Shown: piece after piece, positions 1-8,428 of the stretch
How the letters are laid out: every line of letters starts with the position of its first letter
How positions within the stretch are numbered: position 1 is the stretch's first letter
From: Winogradskyella sp. UBA3174
GTDB lineage: Bacteria; Bacteroidota; Bacteroidia; Flavobacteriales; Flavobacteriaceae
Direction of reading: 5' to 3'
Assembly (NCBI RefSeq): GCF_002364335.1
Contig: NZ_DEXW01000060.1
Span: forward strand, 34,470-61,413
DNA: 26,944 nucleotides
Notes under the pieces: model-generated
Databases searched by the model: none
Told to the model about the DNA's origin: nothing
Seen by the model: only the letters and a program-made list of their open reading frames with translations
Position numbers and translations under genes: made by a program

Positions 1-36
1 ATTTAGAATCGCTTTTTTTATATTTAATTTTAACTA

Positions 37-1653
37 CTAAAATGTATAGCGTTGTGGGCCTCCACGTCTAATTTCTTCAGAAGCGTAAGATTCAAACTGC
101 TTAAAGTTTTTTCTAAATGAGTTAGATAACTTAAATGCCATTTTATAATAAGCTTCATCATCATTCCAAGTTGTTCTTGGACTTAACACGTCAGTTGGTA
201 CTCCAGGACAAGATCTTGGTTGAGCGACACCAAATACTGAATGTATATGGTAATCTTCATATGTATAATCACCTAAATCACCATTTAGTGCAGCATTAAT
301 CATTGCGCGCGTGTATTTAAGTTTCATTCGGGTTCCGACTCCATAAGGGCCAGCTGTCCAGCCTGTATTTACTAACCATACATTAACGCCAGCATCTTTC
401 ATTTTCTTACTTAACATATCTGCATATTCCGTAGGATGTAAAGGCATAAAAGGTGCGCCAAAACATGCCGAGAATGACGGCATAGGCTCTACAACACCTG
501 CTTCTGTACCTGCAACTTTTGCTGTGTAACCAGAAATAAAATGGTAAGCAGCTTGGCTTGGTGTTAGCTTAGATATTGGAGGTAATACGCCAAAAGCATC
601 TGCTGTTAAGAAAAATATATTCTTAGGGGTTTTACCAATAGATGGTTTTCTAATATTATCTATATGATAAATAGGATAACTTACTCTTGTGTTTTGTGTG
701 ATAGACGTATCTGCAAAATCTACAGCTCCTTTATCATCCAATACAACATTTTCGAGAATCGCTCCTTTTCTAATTGCTGCAAAAATCTCAGGTTCTTGCT
801 CTTGTGATAAGTTAATCACTTTAGCATAGCAACCGCCTTCAAAATTAAATACAGTATTTTCTTTAGTCCAACCGTGCTCGTCATCACCAATTAAACTACG
901 ATTTGCATCTGTAGATAAGGTTGTTTTACCAGTACCTGATAATCCGAAGAAAATTGCTGTATCACCTTCTGGTCCTACATTTGCACTACAGTGCATTGGT
1001 AATGTTTCTTTAAAAACAGGTAGAATAAAGTTTAAAGCAGAAAAAATTCCTTTTTTAATTTCACCTGTATATCCAGTTCCCCCAATAAGTGCAATTTTGC
1101 GTGTAAAATCTAATATAGCGAAGTTATGTTGGCGAGTACCATCTACAGCAGGATCTGCCATAAAACCTGGGGCGTTTACTACAGTCCACTCAGGGGAAAA
1201 ATCTTTTAATTCTTCTTCTGTAGGACGTAAAAACATATTATAAGCAAACATATTACTCCATGGATACTCATTAATAACTCTAATATTTAACTTGTAATCT
1301 TCATCTGCACACGCATAACTATCTCTTACGTAAATTTCTTTTTCATATAAATAGGCTGTTACCTTATCATATAGCTTTTGAAATTTATCACTATCAAAGG
1401 CTAAGTTGATATCTCCCCACCAAACTTTATTCTCTGTAATCGCATCTTTCACAATGAATCTATCCATTGGTGAACGCCCTGTAAACTCGCCTGTGTTAAC
1501 AGCTAAAGCACCGGAAGAGGATTCCAACCCTTGATTTTTAGAAATTGTTTCAGCATGAAGTTCGTCTGAAGATAATTGATACTTAATTTTAGCGTTTTTA
1601 ATACCGTATTGATCTAACGAAATCGTTTTCGTTGAAGATATATGGTTTACCAT
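37..1653 (-). CDS. pckA: Phosphoenolpyruvate carboxykinase (ATP)
   Basis: Cytosolic enzyme that converts oxaloacetate and ATP to phosphoenolpyruvate, CO2 and ADP, the entry step of gluconeogenesis. The 538-residue length fits the ATP-dependent family. Visible hallmarks are the kinase P-loop GLSGTGKTT at about residues 237-245, the downstream metal-binding stretch LIGDDEHGW at 254-262, an N-terminal substrate-binding TGRSPMDRF at 58-66, and HCSAN near 221. The gene stands alone on the minus strand; the next minus-strand gene upstream is the DUF423 protein, 65 bases away. A TAATTTTG box lies just upstream. No strong terminator is visible in the 36 bases that remain downstream. The reading frame is intact and I am confident of the assignment. 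Confidence 0.98.
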   Translation of the reverse strand: MVNHISSTKTISLDQYGIKNAKIKYQLSSDELHAETISKNQGLESSSGALAVNTGEFTGRSPMDRFIVKDAITENKVWWGDINLAFDSDKFQKLYDKVTAYLYEKEIYVRDSYACADEDYKLNIRVINEYPWSNMFAYNMFLRPTEEELKDFSPEWTVVNAPGFMADPAVDGTRQHNFAILDFTRKIALIGGTGYTGEIKKGIFSALNFILPVFKETLPMHCSANVGPEGDTAIFFGLSGTGKTTLSTDANRSLIGDDEHGWTKENTVFNFEGGCYAKVINLSQEQEPEIFAAIRKGAILENVVLDDKGAVDFADTSITQNTRVSYPIYHIDNIRKPSIGKTPKNIFFLTADAFGVLPPISKLTPSQAAYHFISGYTAKVAGTEAGVVEPMPSFSACFGAPFMPLHPTEYADMLSKKMKDAGVNVWLVNTGWTAGPYGVGTRMKLKYTRAMINAALNGDLGDYTYEDYHIHSVFGVAQPRSCPGVPTDVLSPRTTWNDDEAYYKMAFKLSNSFRKNFKQFESYASEEIRRGGPQRYTF

Positions 1654-1676
1654 AATTTTTGTATTGTTTTAGGATA

Positions 1677-1703
1677 CAAAATTAAAACTTTATTTTAAAA
1701 CAA
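1677..1703 (-). promoter_or_regulatory. Candidate promoter of pckA (TTG / TAATTTTG)
   Basis: On the minus strand TTG (1703-1701) and TAATTTTG (1684-1677) are separated by 16 bases and end 24 bases before the pckA start codon. The second box fits the Bacteroidota -7 consensus TAnnTTTG exactly; the spacer is one base shorter than the 17-23 I recall for Flavobacterium. Prediction from motif only. Confidence 0.45.
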
Positions 1704-1718
1704 CAGTGCGGATTAACA

Positions 1719-2108
1719 TTAATCGACCTTTAACTTCAATATTCCGATTAACATAACCAACCATGCAATTATTAACGATAAACCACCAATAGGTGTTATT
1801 AAGGCAATGTTCTTAAAATCAAACCTTGAGAGTTCATTTGTAGCAAGTCCATAAATTGATCCAGAAAACAAAATTAGACCGATAATCACTAAATAAAATA
1901 TGATATTTTTACTTTTTTGACTCACAAAAGATGTACCTCCTAAAATTAGTAATAAAAAAGCATGATATATTTGATAACGCACACCTGTTTCAAAAGATTT
2001 AATAGCATTAGCATCAACTAGTTTCTCCAAACCATGAGCTGCAAATGCCCCTAAACTAATTCCTAAAACCCCTAAAATAGCACCAGCTGTTAATAATTTT
2101 TTGTTCAT
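1719..2108 (-). CDS. DUF423 family small membrane protein
   Basis: A 129-residue protein with four predicted transmembrane helices and the family signature GAFAAHGLEK at about residues 20-29. It belongs to the DUF423 (YgdD-like) inner-membrane proteins, whose molecular role is not established. The N-terminal MNKKLLTAGAILGVLGISL is a membrane anchor that may look like a signal peptide. It is divergent from the saccharopine dehydrogenase-like gene, with an 80-base shared upstream region. It is followed by pckA in the same orientation, but nothing ties the two functionally. The family call is secure; no function is claimed. Confidence 0.9.
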   Translation of the reverse strand: MNKKLLTAGAILGVLGISLGAFAAHGLEKLVDANAIKSFETGVRYQIYHAFLLLILGGTSFVSQKSKNIIFYLVIIGLILFSGSIYGLATNELSRFDFKNIALITPIGGLSLIIAWLVMLIGILKLKVD

Positions 2109-2164
2109 ATTAAAGTTGCTTTTCGGTTTCTATTCGTTATTGTATTTGTTACTTTCGTATTTTA

Positions 2165-2172
2165 CAAAATTA
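2165..2172 (-). promoter_or_regulatory. Candidate -7 box of the DUF423 gene
   Basis: TAATTTTG on the minus strand, an exact match to TAnnTTTG, lies in the divergent region 57 bases before the DUF423 start codon. I do not see a good TTTG at the expected -33 distance, so this is weak. Confidence 0.3.
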
Positions 2173-2188
2173 GTCATCTAAAGCCAAT

Positions 2189-3553
2189 ATGCGAAAGATT
2201 TTAATCATCGGTGCCGGAAAATCGTCATCATACCTTATAAAATATTTACTAGATAAATCGCAATCTGAAAATTTTAAAATCACCATCGGTGATCTTAATG
2301 TTGCCAATGCTAAAAAACTTGTCGGTAATCACTCCAATACAGAGGTTATTCATCTCGATGTTTTTAATTCAGAATCGAGAATTACAGCCGTTAAAAATGC
2401 TGATATTGTGGTATCTATGTTACCTGCACGTTTTCATATTGAAGTGGCAAAAGACTGTATTACCTACAAGAAGCATATGGTAACAGCATCTTATGTTAGC
2501 GAAGAAATGCAAGCACTAGATGAAGATGCCAAAGCTAACGGACTTGTCTTTATGAACGAAATAGGTGTAGATCCTGGTCTAGATCACATGAGTGCTATGC
2601 AAGTTATAGACCGTATTAGAGACAAGGGCGGAAAAATGATTTTGTTTGAATCTTTCACAGGTGGCTTAGTAGCACCAGAAAGTGACAATAATCTTTGGAA
2701 TTATAAATTTACTTGGAATCCTAGAAATGTTATTGTTGCAGGGCAAGGTGGAGCTGCGAAGTTTCTACAAGAAAGCCAATTTAAATACATTCCTTACAAT
2801 CGTTTATTTAGACGTACCGAATTTTTAGAGATAAAAGGTTATGGACGTTTTGAAGCTTATGCCAATAGAGACTCTTTGAAATATCAGAATGTTTACGGAT
2901 TAGACTATATAAAGACCTTATATCGTGGCACAATGAGACGTGTTGGTTTTAGCAGAGCTTGGAATGTTTTTGCTCAAATGGGAATGACAGATGATAGTTA
3001 TACTATCGATGACAGTGCCAACATGAGTTATCGTGATTTTGTAAATGCCTTTTTACCTTATAGTCCAACAGATTCTGTAGAACTAAAATTTAGACATGCT
3101 CTTAAAATAGATCAAGACGATATTGTTTGGGATAAATTTTTAGAATTAGACATTTTTAACTCTAAAAAGATGGTAGCATTAGACAAAGCATCACCAGCTC
3201 AAATTCTTCAGAAGATTTTAATGGATAGTTGGACACTAAGTGCAGACGACAAAGACATGTTAGTGATGTATCATAAATTTGGCTATGAACTTAATGGGGA
3301 AAAATATCAAATAGATTCTACAATGGTTACTCTAGGTGAAGACCAAACCTATACTGCAATGGCAAAAACTGTTGGATTACCTGTTGCAATAGCGACTATA
3401 GCAATATTAAACGGTAAAATAAAAACACCTGGAGTTCAAATACCTATTACAAAAGAAGTTTACACACCTATTTTAGAAGAACTAGAAACTTATGGAATCG
3501 TATTTAAAGAGAAAGAGGTTTCATATTTAGGCTATAACCCATTAAATGTTTGA
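2189..3553 (+). CDS. Saccharopine dehydrogenase family protein
   Basis: A 454-residue NAD(P)-dependent oxidoreductase of the saccharopine dehydrogenase (LYS9-like) family. The N-terminal Rossmann fold opens with KILIIGAGKSSSYLIKYLL (residues 3-21), and VSMLPARFH and NEIGVDPGLDHMSA follow as in this family. Known members interconvert saccharopine with glutamate and alpha-aminoadipate semialdehyde in lysine metabolism. Because bacteria normally make lysine by the diaminopimelate route, a role in lysine breakdown is more likely than synthesis, but that is inference. An Lrp/AsnC regulator follows 124 bases downstream on the same strand, a typical arrangement for amino-acid catabolism. The ATG at 2189 begins directly with the Rossmann strand, so the start is well supported. 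Confidence 0.92.
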   Translation: MRKILIIGAGKSSSYLIKYLLDKSQSENFKITIGDLNVANAKKLVGNHSNTEVIHLDVFNSESRITAVKNADIVVSMLPARFHIEVAKDCITYKKHMVTASYVSEEMQALDEDAKANGLVFMNEIGVDPGLDHMSAMQVIDRIRDKGGKMILFESFTGGLVAPESDNNLWNYKFTWNPRNVIVAGQGGAAKFLQESQFKYIPYNRLFRRTEFLEIKGYGRFEAYANRDSLKYQNVYGLDYIKTLYRGTMRRVGFSRAWNVFAQMGMTDDSYTIDDSANMSYRDFVNAFLPYSPTDSVELKFRHALKIDQDDIVWDKFLELDIFNSKKMVALDKASPAQILQKILMDSWTLSADDKDMLVMYHKFGYELNGEKYQIDSTMVTLGEDQTYTAMAKTVGLPVAIATIAILNGKIKTPGVQIPITKEVYTPILEELETYGIVFKEKEVSYLGYNPLNV

Positions 3554-3677
3554 ACTGAAGCTTTAATACATTAATCTATACCGTTACAAATACCAAAATA
3601 AAGACTCAATTTCTATTATATACTTTTAGATTGAAATCGTTTTCTTATTTTTAACTTTCAATTCTTGAACATTAGGT

Positions 3678-4148
3678 ATGAAAATTAGTGATAAAGGTAT
3701 TTTTATTGATGGTATTGATAAAAAAATACTGAGAGCCTTAATGGCAGATGCCAGAACCCCTATTTTAGAAATAGCACGTAATGTCGGCATCTCTGGTGCA
3801 GCAATACATCAGCGTCTCAAAAAACTTGAAAAGTCAGGTTTATTAGCAGGTTCAAAATTTATTATTAACCCAAAAGTTTTAGGCTATACAACCATGGCTT
3901 TTGTTGGTGTTTATTTAGATAAAGCCGTTAGTAATCCGGAAGCTGTTAAGCAATTAAAAAAAATTCCAGAAGTTATAGAATGTCATTATACAACAGGGCA
4001 TTGGAGTGTTTTTATTAAGATTTTAGCTAAAGACAATGAGCACTTAATGCATGTGCTAAATTCTGAAATACAAAGTATAAAAGGAGTATCTCGTACAGAG
4101 ACTTTTATTTCTTTACAAGAACAAATTAATCGCCAGATTAAGATATAA
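3678..4148 (+). CDS. Lrp/AsnC family transcriptional regulator
   Basis: A 156-residue leucine-responsive/AsnC-type DNA-binding protein. Residues about 12-60 form the AsnC winged helix-turn-helix (IDKKILRALMADARTPILE, then ARNVGISGAAIHQRLKKLE). Residues about 70-150 form the RAM effector-binding domain, with GVYLDKA, the characteristic VIECHYTTGHWSVFIKI and a final GVSRTETFISL. Family members assemble into dimers and octamers and sense amino acids. The gene follows the saccharopine dehydrogenase-like enzyme, so that gene is a plausible target; this is inference. The two genes are separated by 124 bases with no visible terminator. Length and domain order are normal for the family. Confidence 0.94.
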   Translation: MKISDKGIFIDGIDKKILRALMADARTPILEIARNVGISGAAIHQRLKKLEKSGLLAGSKFIINPKVLGYTTMAFVGVYLDKAVSNPEAVKQLKKIPEVIECHYTTGHWSVFIKILAKDNEHLMHVLNSEIQSIKGVSRTETFISLQEQINRQIKI

Positions 4149-4310
4149 TAAGTAGTAACTAATAACAGCAAATACTGCTGCTAAACAAATATTTACTACA
4201 TTGTTATCTAATTTTTATGTGAAATCATAAAAAAAGACCCAAATCAATTCGTAGAATTTTGATGTTTTAATAAAAAAAATCAAGGTTTTACTTAACCTAA
4301 ATCTTAAAAT

Positions 4311-4829
4311 ATGAAGGACCTACAACTTCTCACTATTTTATTTTTTTCTGTTATTACGCTATCGTGTAATAAAGATGAAAATAATGACAATCTTCCTCCA
4401 CAACAAGAAACATTTGAAGCTACAATTAATGGAGGTACTTATGATAACTATTCATTTACAATAGGTGCTTATCAGATTACCAAAGGCACTAATGGCAATA
4501 CGTTAAGTATAGATATCGCAGATCCTAATGGAGACATGGTTACACTATTCTTAAATGGAGATGGAGGCTTTAGCAGTAATACTGTTAAACCAATGGGAGG
4601 TATCGATTCTAATAACTTTGTGACTTATGGATTAATAAGACAATCTAACCCACAGCTTTCTTATTTTTCATCAAGTGGTAATGTTACAATAACCAATAAT
4701 AGAGAACACCCAACAGAATTAGGACATCGCTTAATTTCAGGAACGTTTAGTATTACGGCTACTTCTAGCGATGGCTTAAATACGACTTCGATGACTGGCT
4801 CATTTATAGAATTAAATTATGTTGATTAG
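4311..4829 (+). CDS. Predicted lipoprotein of unknown function
   Basis: A 172-residue protein with a lipoprotein signal peptide: hydrophobic LLTILFFSVITLSC with the lipobox cysteine at residue 19, followed by NKDENNDN, a polar tether common in Bacteroidota surface lipoproteins. The mature part is rich in Thr, Ser, Asn and Gly with alternating hydrophobic residues, suggesting an all-beta fold. I recognise no family. It stands 162 bases after the Lrp gene and converges with the broken secreted-protein gene; their stop codons are separated by two bases, with no terminator hairpin between them. The ATG at 4311 is well placed because it begins the signal peptide. Confidence 0.75.
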   Translation: MKDLQLLTILFFSVITLSCNKDENNDNLPPQQETFEATINGGTYDNYSFTIGAYQITKGTNGNTLSIDIADPNGDMVTLFLNGDGGFSSNTVKPMGGIDSNNFVTYGLIRQSNPQLSYFSSSGNVTITNNREHPTELGHRLISGTFSITATSSDGLNTTSMTGSFIELNYVD

Positions 4830-4831
4830 TA

Positions 4832-5313
4832 TTAATAAATGCTAATTTTGAAATTGAGACAACAAAAAATGTGTTCTAAATTAGGGAGGTTCGTTGTGCC
4901 TGCTAAAGCTACCAAATCATAAATCATAGTAACTGTACCATCAACATCCTCCATATAAAAGCCTTGTGTTCCTTCCAGTGGTGGAAGACCTATGTCATCA
5001 ATAAAAGACTGAGCAGATGCTACTCCAAAAAAATCGGTATCTGTAAAACCTATTGGTCCATTTGCTGTTGTTGGATCTAAAATAATAGAATAGCCTATAG
5101 TAGTTGCAGAACCAGTTTCTGTAACATAAATAAGCCCACAAGGTGCAGCATAATTTGCTAGTGTATGAATTGTTGTTGCGTCTGCATCAAAATATTCACA
5201 AAAATCTGAAACAGGATTAAATGTGGCATGTAGTACATTTTCAAATCCTTGCATGACTTTTGCCATCATTATTGATGGTGAGAAAAAAGTAATAAAAGTA
5301 ATTTTGTTTTCAT
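4832..5313 (-). pseudogene. Secreted protein of unknown function, signal peptide frameshifted
   Basis: On the minus strand an ATG at 5313 opens a classic signal-peptide start, MKTKLLLLLF, which after four more codons (SHHQ) hits TAA. The bulk of the gene lies in the next frame and is open from well upstream to the stop at 4832, with SPSIMMAKVMQGFENV as the first plausible residues. Adding one T to the run of six T at about 5282-5288 would join the two parts into a protein of about 160 residues. The body contains GLIYVTETGSATTIGYSI and a DVDGTVTMIYDLVALAG segment; I do not recognise the family. If not a sequencing error, translation could start at ATG 5269, giving a 145-residue protein without export signal. 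The C-terminal residues (FCCLNFKISIY) also look unlike a natural end, so further truncation is possible. Confidence 0.65.
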
Positions 5314-5457
5314 AGTACGTAGTTTTAAATTGTTTTCTCAAAGTTGTATCTCTGTGCTCAAAAAATAAGCGCAATTAAACCCATCTTCAGAATCAAGTAC
5401 AAATACCTGATTTTAAAAAACATTTCTAGTAGATTATATTTAAGCCATTTTATTCTA

Positions 5458-5465
5458 TAATTTTG
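5458..5465 (+). promoter_or_regulatory. Candidate -7 box of the signalling operon
   Basis: TAATTTTG matches TAnnTTTG and lies 36 bases before the ATG at 5502. No convincing TTG is visible 17-23 bases further upstream. Confidence 0.35.
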
Positions 5466-5501
5466 GGAATACTAATTGTTTGCTTTTATAGATTCTAAGA
5501 C

Positions 5502-6143
5502 ATGGATATGCTTCACGATTTTTTTGACTATTTATGTGTCGTATTGATTATTGTCAATGCTGCACTATTCATCTATAGTTACAAAGAGAATCGCAGAAAT
5601 CTATCGTATAGATTATTTTGTATGTACCTTATAATTTCTGTGGTTATAAACCTATTTGTAATCATACTAGGTAGTTATAAAATTAATAACCTCTATTTTT
5701 CTCATTACTATTTTATTCTTCAGTTTATATTATTATCACTCTTTTATAGAACCTTATTTATTAAAAACCAGAAACAGATTGTCTCAGCCGTTTTAGTAAC
5801 TGTAGTTGGAATATTAAGTATTCAATATGCTTATTCACCAGAATTGTATTTTAAATTCAATACAACTGAAGTGTTTTTAACCTGTTTCCCAATTGTGGTT
5901 TATGCTATGATACATTTATATAACTCATTGAATAAATCACCAAAGTATCTGTATATTAATGCAGGTATTTTAATTTATCTAGCAACAAGTACTCTGATTT
6001 TTATTTTAGGAGATTATTTAAGTGGTTCTAATACTGGAGCTGTGAACAATATTTGGTTAATTAATAAAGTACTTTATGCAACTTATTTAGCATTAATTTT
6101 AACAGAATGGTGGAAGAACTTCAGGTTAATCAAGAACAAATAA
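5502..6143 (+). CDS. Seven-helix membrane protein of a signalling operon
   Basis: A 213-residue integral membrane protein with about seven hydrophobic helices (near residues 8-27, 36-58, 66-82, 90-110, 123-141, 150-170 and 184-203) and short loops. I do not recognise a named domain. It overlaps the start of the histidine kinase gene by 37 bases, and that kinase overlaps the response regulator by 11 bases, so the three are almost certainly cotranscribed and translationally coupled. The kinase has only one membrane helix and no periplasmic domain, so this protein is a reasonable candidate for the missing sensory input; that is inference. The ATG at 5502 is the first in frame and begins MDMLHDFFDYL, just before the first helix. 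Confidence 0.85.
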   Translation: MDMLHDFFDYLCVVLIIVNAALFIYSYKENRRNLSYRLFCMYLIISVVINLFVIILGSYKINNLYFSHYYFILQFILLSLFYRTLFIKNQKQIVSAVLVTVVGILSIQYAYSPELYFKFNTTEVFLTCFPIVVYAMIHLYNSLNKSPKYLYINAGILIYLATSTLIFILGDYLSGSNTGAVNNIWLINKVLYATYLALILTEWWKNFRLIKNK

Positions 6144-6913
6144 TTGATGCACTCGTCTATGGATTAATTTTCTTATTGTTAACAGCTCTAGGGATCATCC
6201 TTTTCTTTTTTTACTCAAGACGTAAAATTGTAAAGAAAGAAATTGAAAAATTTAATACTAAACTAGAGCATCAAAATAAAATTTTACAAACAACCATTAA
6301 GGTACAAGAAGAAGAACGCTATAGAATTGCGCAAGATTTACATGATGCTATTAGCTCAAAATTAAATGTAGTAAGCTTAACAACAAACGTATTATTAGAA
6401 GACAGCAAAATAAAGAATATACACAGGGAAGCTTTAGACCATATTCTTGATATTACGACGCAAACTCTAGAAAGCACCAGGAAAATTGCTCATAAGCTTT
6501 TACCTCCAATATTAGATAAATTTGGACTTAAAGTAGCACTTAAAGAATTATTTGATGAGTTTACTTCTAATACAAATATTAAAATAACATCTGATATAGA
6601 CACCCTAGGTTTTTTAAATAAAAACAGTGCGCTTCATCTTTTTAGAATTACTCAAGAATTAATAAATAATGCACTCATACATGGATATGCAACCCATTTA
6701 GATATAAATCTTAAAAAAACCAACGATGGCTTCGTGCTTGTTTTTAAAGATAACGGAAAGGGCTTTGACATAAATAATAACTCAAAAAAAGCAGGTCTAG
6801 GTTTGCAAAATATAAATAGTCGTGTATCTATTTTAAAAGGAAATCTCAAAATTGAAAGTTCTTCTCAAACAGGAAGCAAATTCACCATAAATTGTAAATC
6901 TTATGCCCTCTAA
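6107..6913 (+). CDS. Sensor histidine kinase, NarX/DesK (HisKA_3) type
   Basis: A 268-residue kinase. One membrane helix (about residues 14-36) is followed by a charged coiled-coil linker (39-70), a HisKA_3 dimerisation domain with phospho-acceptor His79 in ERYRIAQDLHDAISSKLN, and a HATPase_c domain with N-box ITQELINNALIHG (181-193), G1 DNGKGF (215-220) and G2 GLGL (230-233). It should autophosphorylate and pass phosphate to the LuxR-type regulator just downstream. It overlaps both neighbours (37 bases upstream, 11 bases downstream). It has no extracytoplasmic sensing domain, so the signal probably comes through the membrane or from the multi-helix partner. Family assignment is secure; the stimulus is unknown. 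Confidence 0.95.
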   Translation: MVEELQVNQEQIIDALVYGLIFLLLTALGIILFFFYSRRKIVKKEIEKFNTKLEHQNKILQTTIKVQEEERYRIAQDLHDAISSKLNVVSLTTNVLLEDSKIKNIHREALDHILDITTQTLESTRKIAHKLLPPILDKFGLKVALKELFDEFTSNTNIKITSDIDTLGFLNKNSALHLFRITQELINNALIHGYATHLDINLKKTNDGFVLVFKDNGKGFDINNNSKKAGLGLQNINSRVSILKGNLKIESSSQTGSKFTINCKSYAL

Positions 6914-7583
6914 AATAACCTTAGCACTTGCTGATGATGAACTTTTGTTTAGGCAAGGGCTTATCTCTATTATTAGTAAAGAAAAAAAATTAGACATCCT
7001 TTTTGATGCTGAAGATGGTAATGACTTGATTAAACAATTAAGAACTGCAGCTGTTAAACCTGAAATTATTCTAACAGATTTAAAAATGCCTGGTCTCAAT
7101 GGTGTTGAAGTAACAAAACTCGTTAGACAAGAGTTTCCATGTATTAAAATCATAGCACTGACAAGTTATTACAGCAAGCAATTTATATTGAATATGATCT
7201 CTATTGGAGCTGTAGCTTATTTAGCAAAAAACAGCACCCCAAAACTTATGATTAAAACCATTAACGAAGTGGCAGAAAATGGATTTTATTATGATGACCA
7301 AGTGATGAATTACATACATGACGATTTACTAAATACAAATAAAGAAAACAGGAAATCTAACTTTGACAAAGCATTTCTTACAAAACGCGAAAGAGAAGTT
7401 ATGACTCTAATCTGCAAACAATATACGACCAACGAAATTGGAGAAAAACTCTTTATAAGTCCTAGAACAGTAGAAGGACACCGCAACAATTTACTTAGTA
7501 AAACTGCTTCTAAAAATATTGCTGGTTTAGTTGTTTACTGTATTCAAAATAAGTTAGTCGACTTAGAAGAACAATTTGAATAA
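6903..7583 (+). CDS. LuxR/NarL-family response regulator
   Basis: A 226-residue two-component regulator. The receiver domain carries the acidic pair Asp11-Asp12, phospho-acceptor Asp59 (IILTDLKMPG), Thr87 (IIALTSYY) and Lys109 (AYLAKNS), all in the expected places. A LuxR-type helix-turn-helix follows from about residue 163 (LTKREREVMTLICKQYTTNE, then ISPRTVEGHRNNLLSKT). It is the output partner of the adjacent HisKA_3 kinase, whose stop codon it overlaps. The gene is followed at once by a strong hairpin terminator, marking the end of the operon. Targets cannot be read from this window. Confidence 0.96.
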   Translation: MPSKITLALADDELLFRQGLISIISKEKKLDILFDAEDGNDLIKQLRTAAVKPEIILTDLKMPGLNGVEVTKLVRQEFPCIKIIALTSYYSKQFILNMISIGAVAYLAKNSTPKLMIKTINEVAENGFYYDDQVMNYIHDDLLNTNKENRKSNFDKAFLTKREREVMTLICKQYTTNEIGEKLFISPRTVEGHRNNLLSKTASKNIAGLVVYCIQNKLVDLEEQFE

Positions 7584-7587
7584 AAAA

Positions 7588-7613
7588 AGCCCTGATTTCT
7601 CAGGGCTATTTTT
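7588..7613. terminator. Rho-independent terminator between convergent genes
   Basis: A perfect 8-bp stem, AGCCCTGA (7588-7595) and TCAGGGCT (7600-7607), with a four-base loop, has A7 upstream and ATTTTTAT downstream. It can therefore work in both directions, ending the response-regulator operon and the Bax-inhibitor gene. Confidence 0.9.
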
Positions 7614-7633
7614 ATAATGTATTAAAATCTTAA

Positions 7634-8350
7634 TTAATCTCTAGATATAAATATTCTAAGTATATACCAGAATAATAGCATAAGAGAGGCGAATAAGCCT
7701 AAAGCTGCAGGAATATAGTCTTCAACTCCATATTGATTAACTAAGTTAGAGGTTTGGTATAAAATAGACCCACCGGCCAATAAACACATCCCAACAGAGA
7801 ACCAAAGTCCTAAATTAAACCCAAATATAGTACCTGCTATAATTAAACCTATAGCTATAAAAAATCCGATAGTTAATCCTGTTTTTAAGAACGAAAAGTC
7901 TGTTTTTGTCATTAATACTGCAGCAGACAAGCCTGTAAATAAAGCTAATGTTACTATAGAAGCCTGATAAAGAATTTCTACACCAGAATCCATATAAAAT
8001 GCGGCCATATAAATCATAGGCACAAAGATTAAAGCCTGAAAGAAAATATAAATCCCATAAGCTAAGTATTGCTTGTTTTTATCCGTAGTCTTTAACGCCA
8101 TACCTTCAGCATAATTTGTGGCAAACATAAAGCCTCCAAGCATTAATAACCATTTATAACCTTCAGTCATAGAAAGCATAAAATTTATTATAGTTTCACT
8201 CTGCATTAATAAGTATTCAAAAAGAATAAATACAAGCACACCACCTGCTACATGAGAATACGTTTTTCTGTAAAAGGCTACACGTTCAACATCTGAAAGG
8301 CTACCGATCAAAAGTTTTTCTGGTAGCTGTTCTGGTAATTGGTTTTCCAT
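7634..8350 (-). CDS. Bax inhibitor-1/YccA family membrane protein
   Basis: A 238-residue polytopic membrane protein with seven predicted helices. The N-terminus before the first helix is cytosolic and polar (MENQLPEQLPEKLLIGSLSD), followed by FYRKTYSHVAGGVLVFILFE. Overall architecture matches the bacterial Bax-inhibitor-1 / YccA (UPF0005) family, members of which have been linked to calcium leak and membrane-protein quality control. It lies 78 bases downstream of the YugP-like peptidase on the same strand and may be cotranscribed with it. Its 3' end shares the terminator with the response regulator. Confidence 0.9.
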   Translation of the reverse strand: MENQLPEQLPEKLLIGSLSDVERVAFYRKTYSHVAGGVLVFILFEYLLMQSETIINFMLSMTEGYKWLLMLGGFMFATNYAEGMALKTTDKNKQYLAYGIYIFFQALIFVPMIYMAAFYMDSGVEILYQASIVTLALFTGLSAAVLMTKTDFSFLKTGLTIGFFIAIGLIIAGTIFGFNLGLWFSVGMCLLAGGSILYQTSNLVNQYGVEDYIPAALGLFASLMLLFWYILRIFISRD

Positions 8351-8428
8351 AGTTTGATTAATTTATATATTTTAAAGTAAGTATTTTCTTTAAATAAACC
8401 AAAAAAAAGCTCTAATTTATAATAGTTT

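Noticed and set aside
5314..5374. N-terminal extension of the secreted protein frame to a TTG at 5374
   Set aside because: The sequence there is polar and charged; the real signal peptide is in the other frame from ATG 5313.
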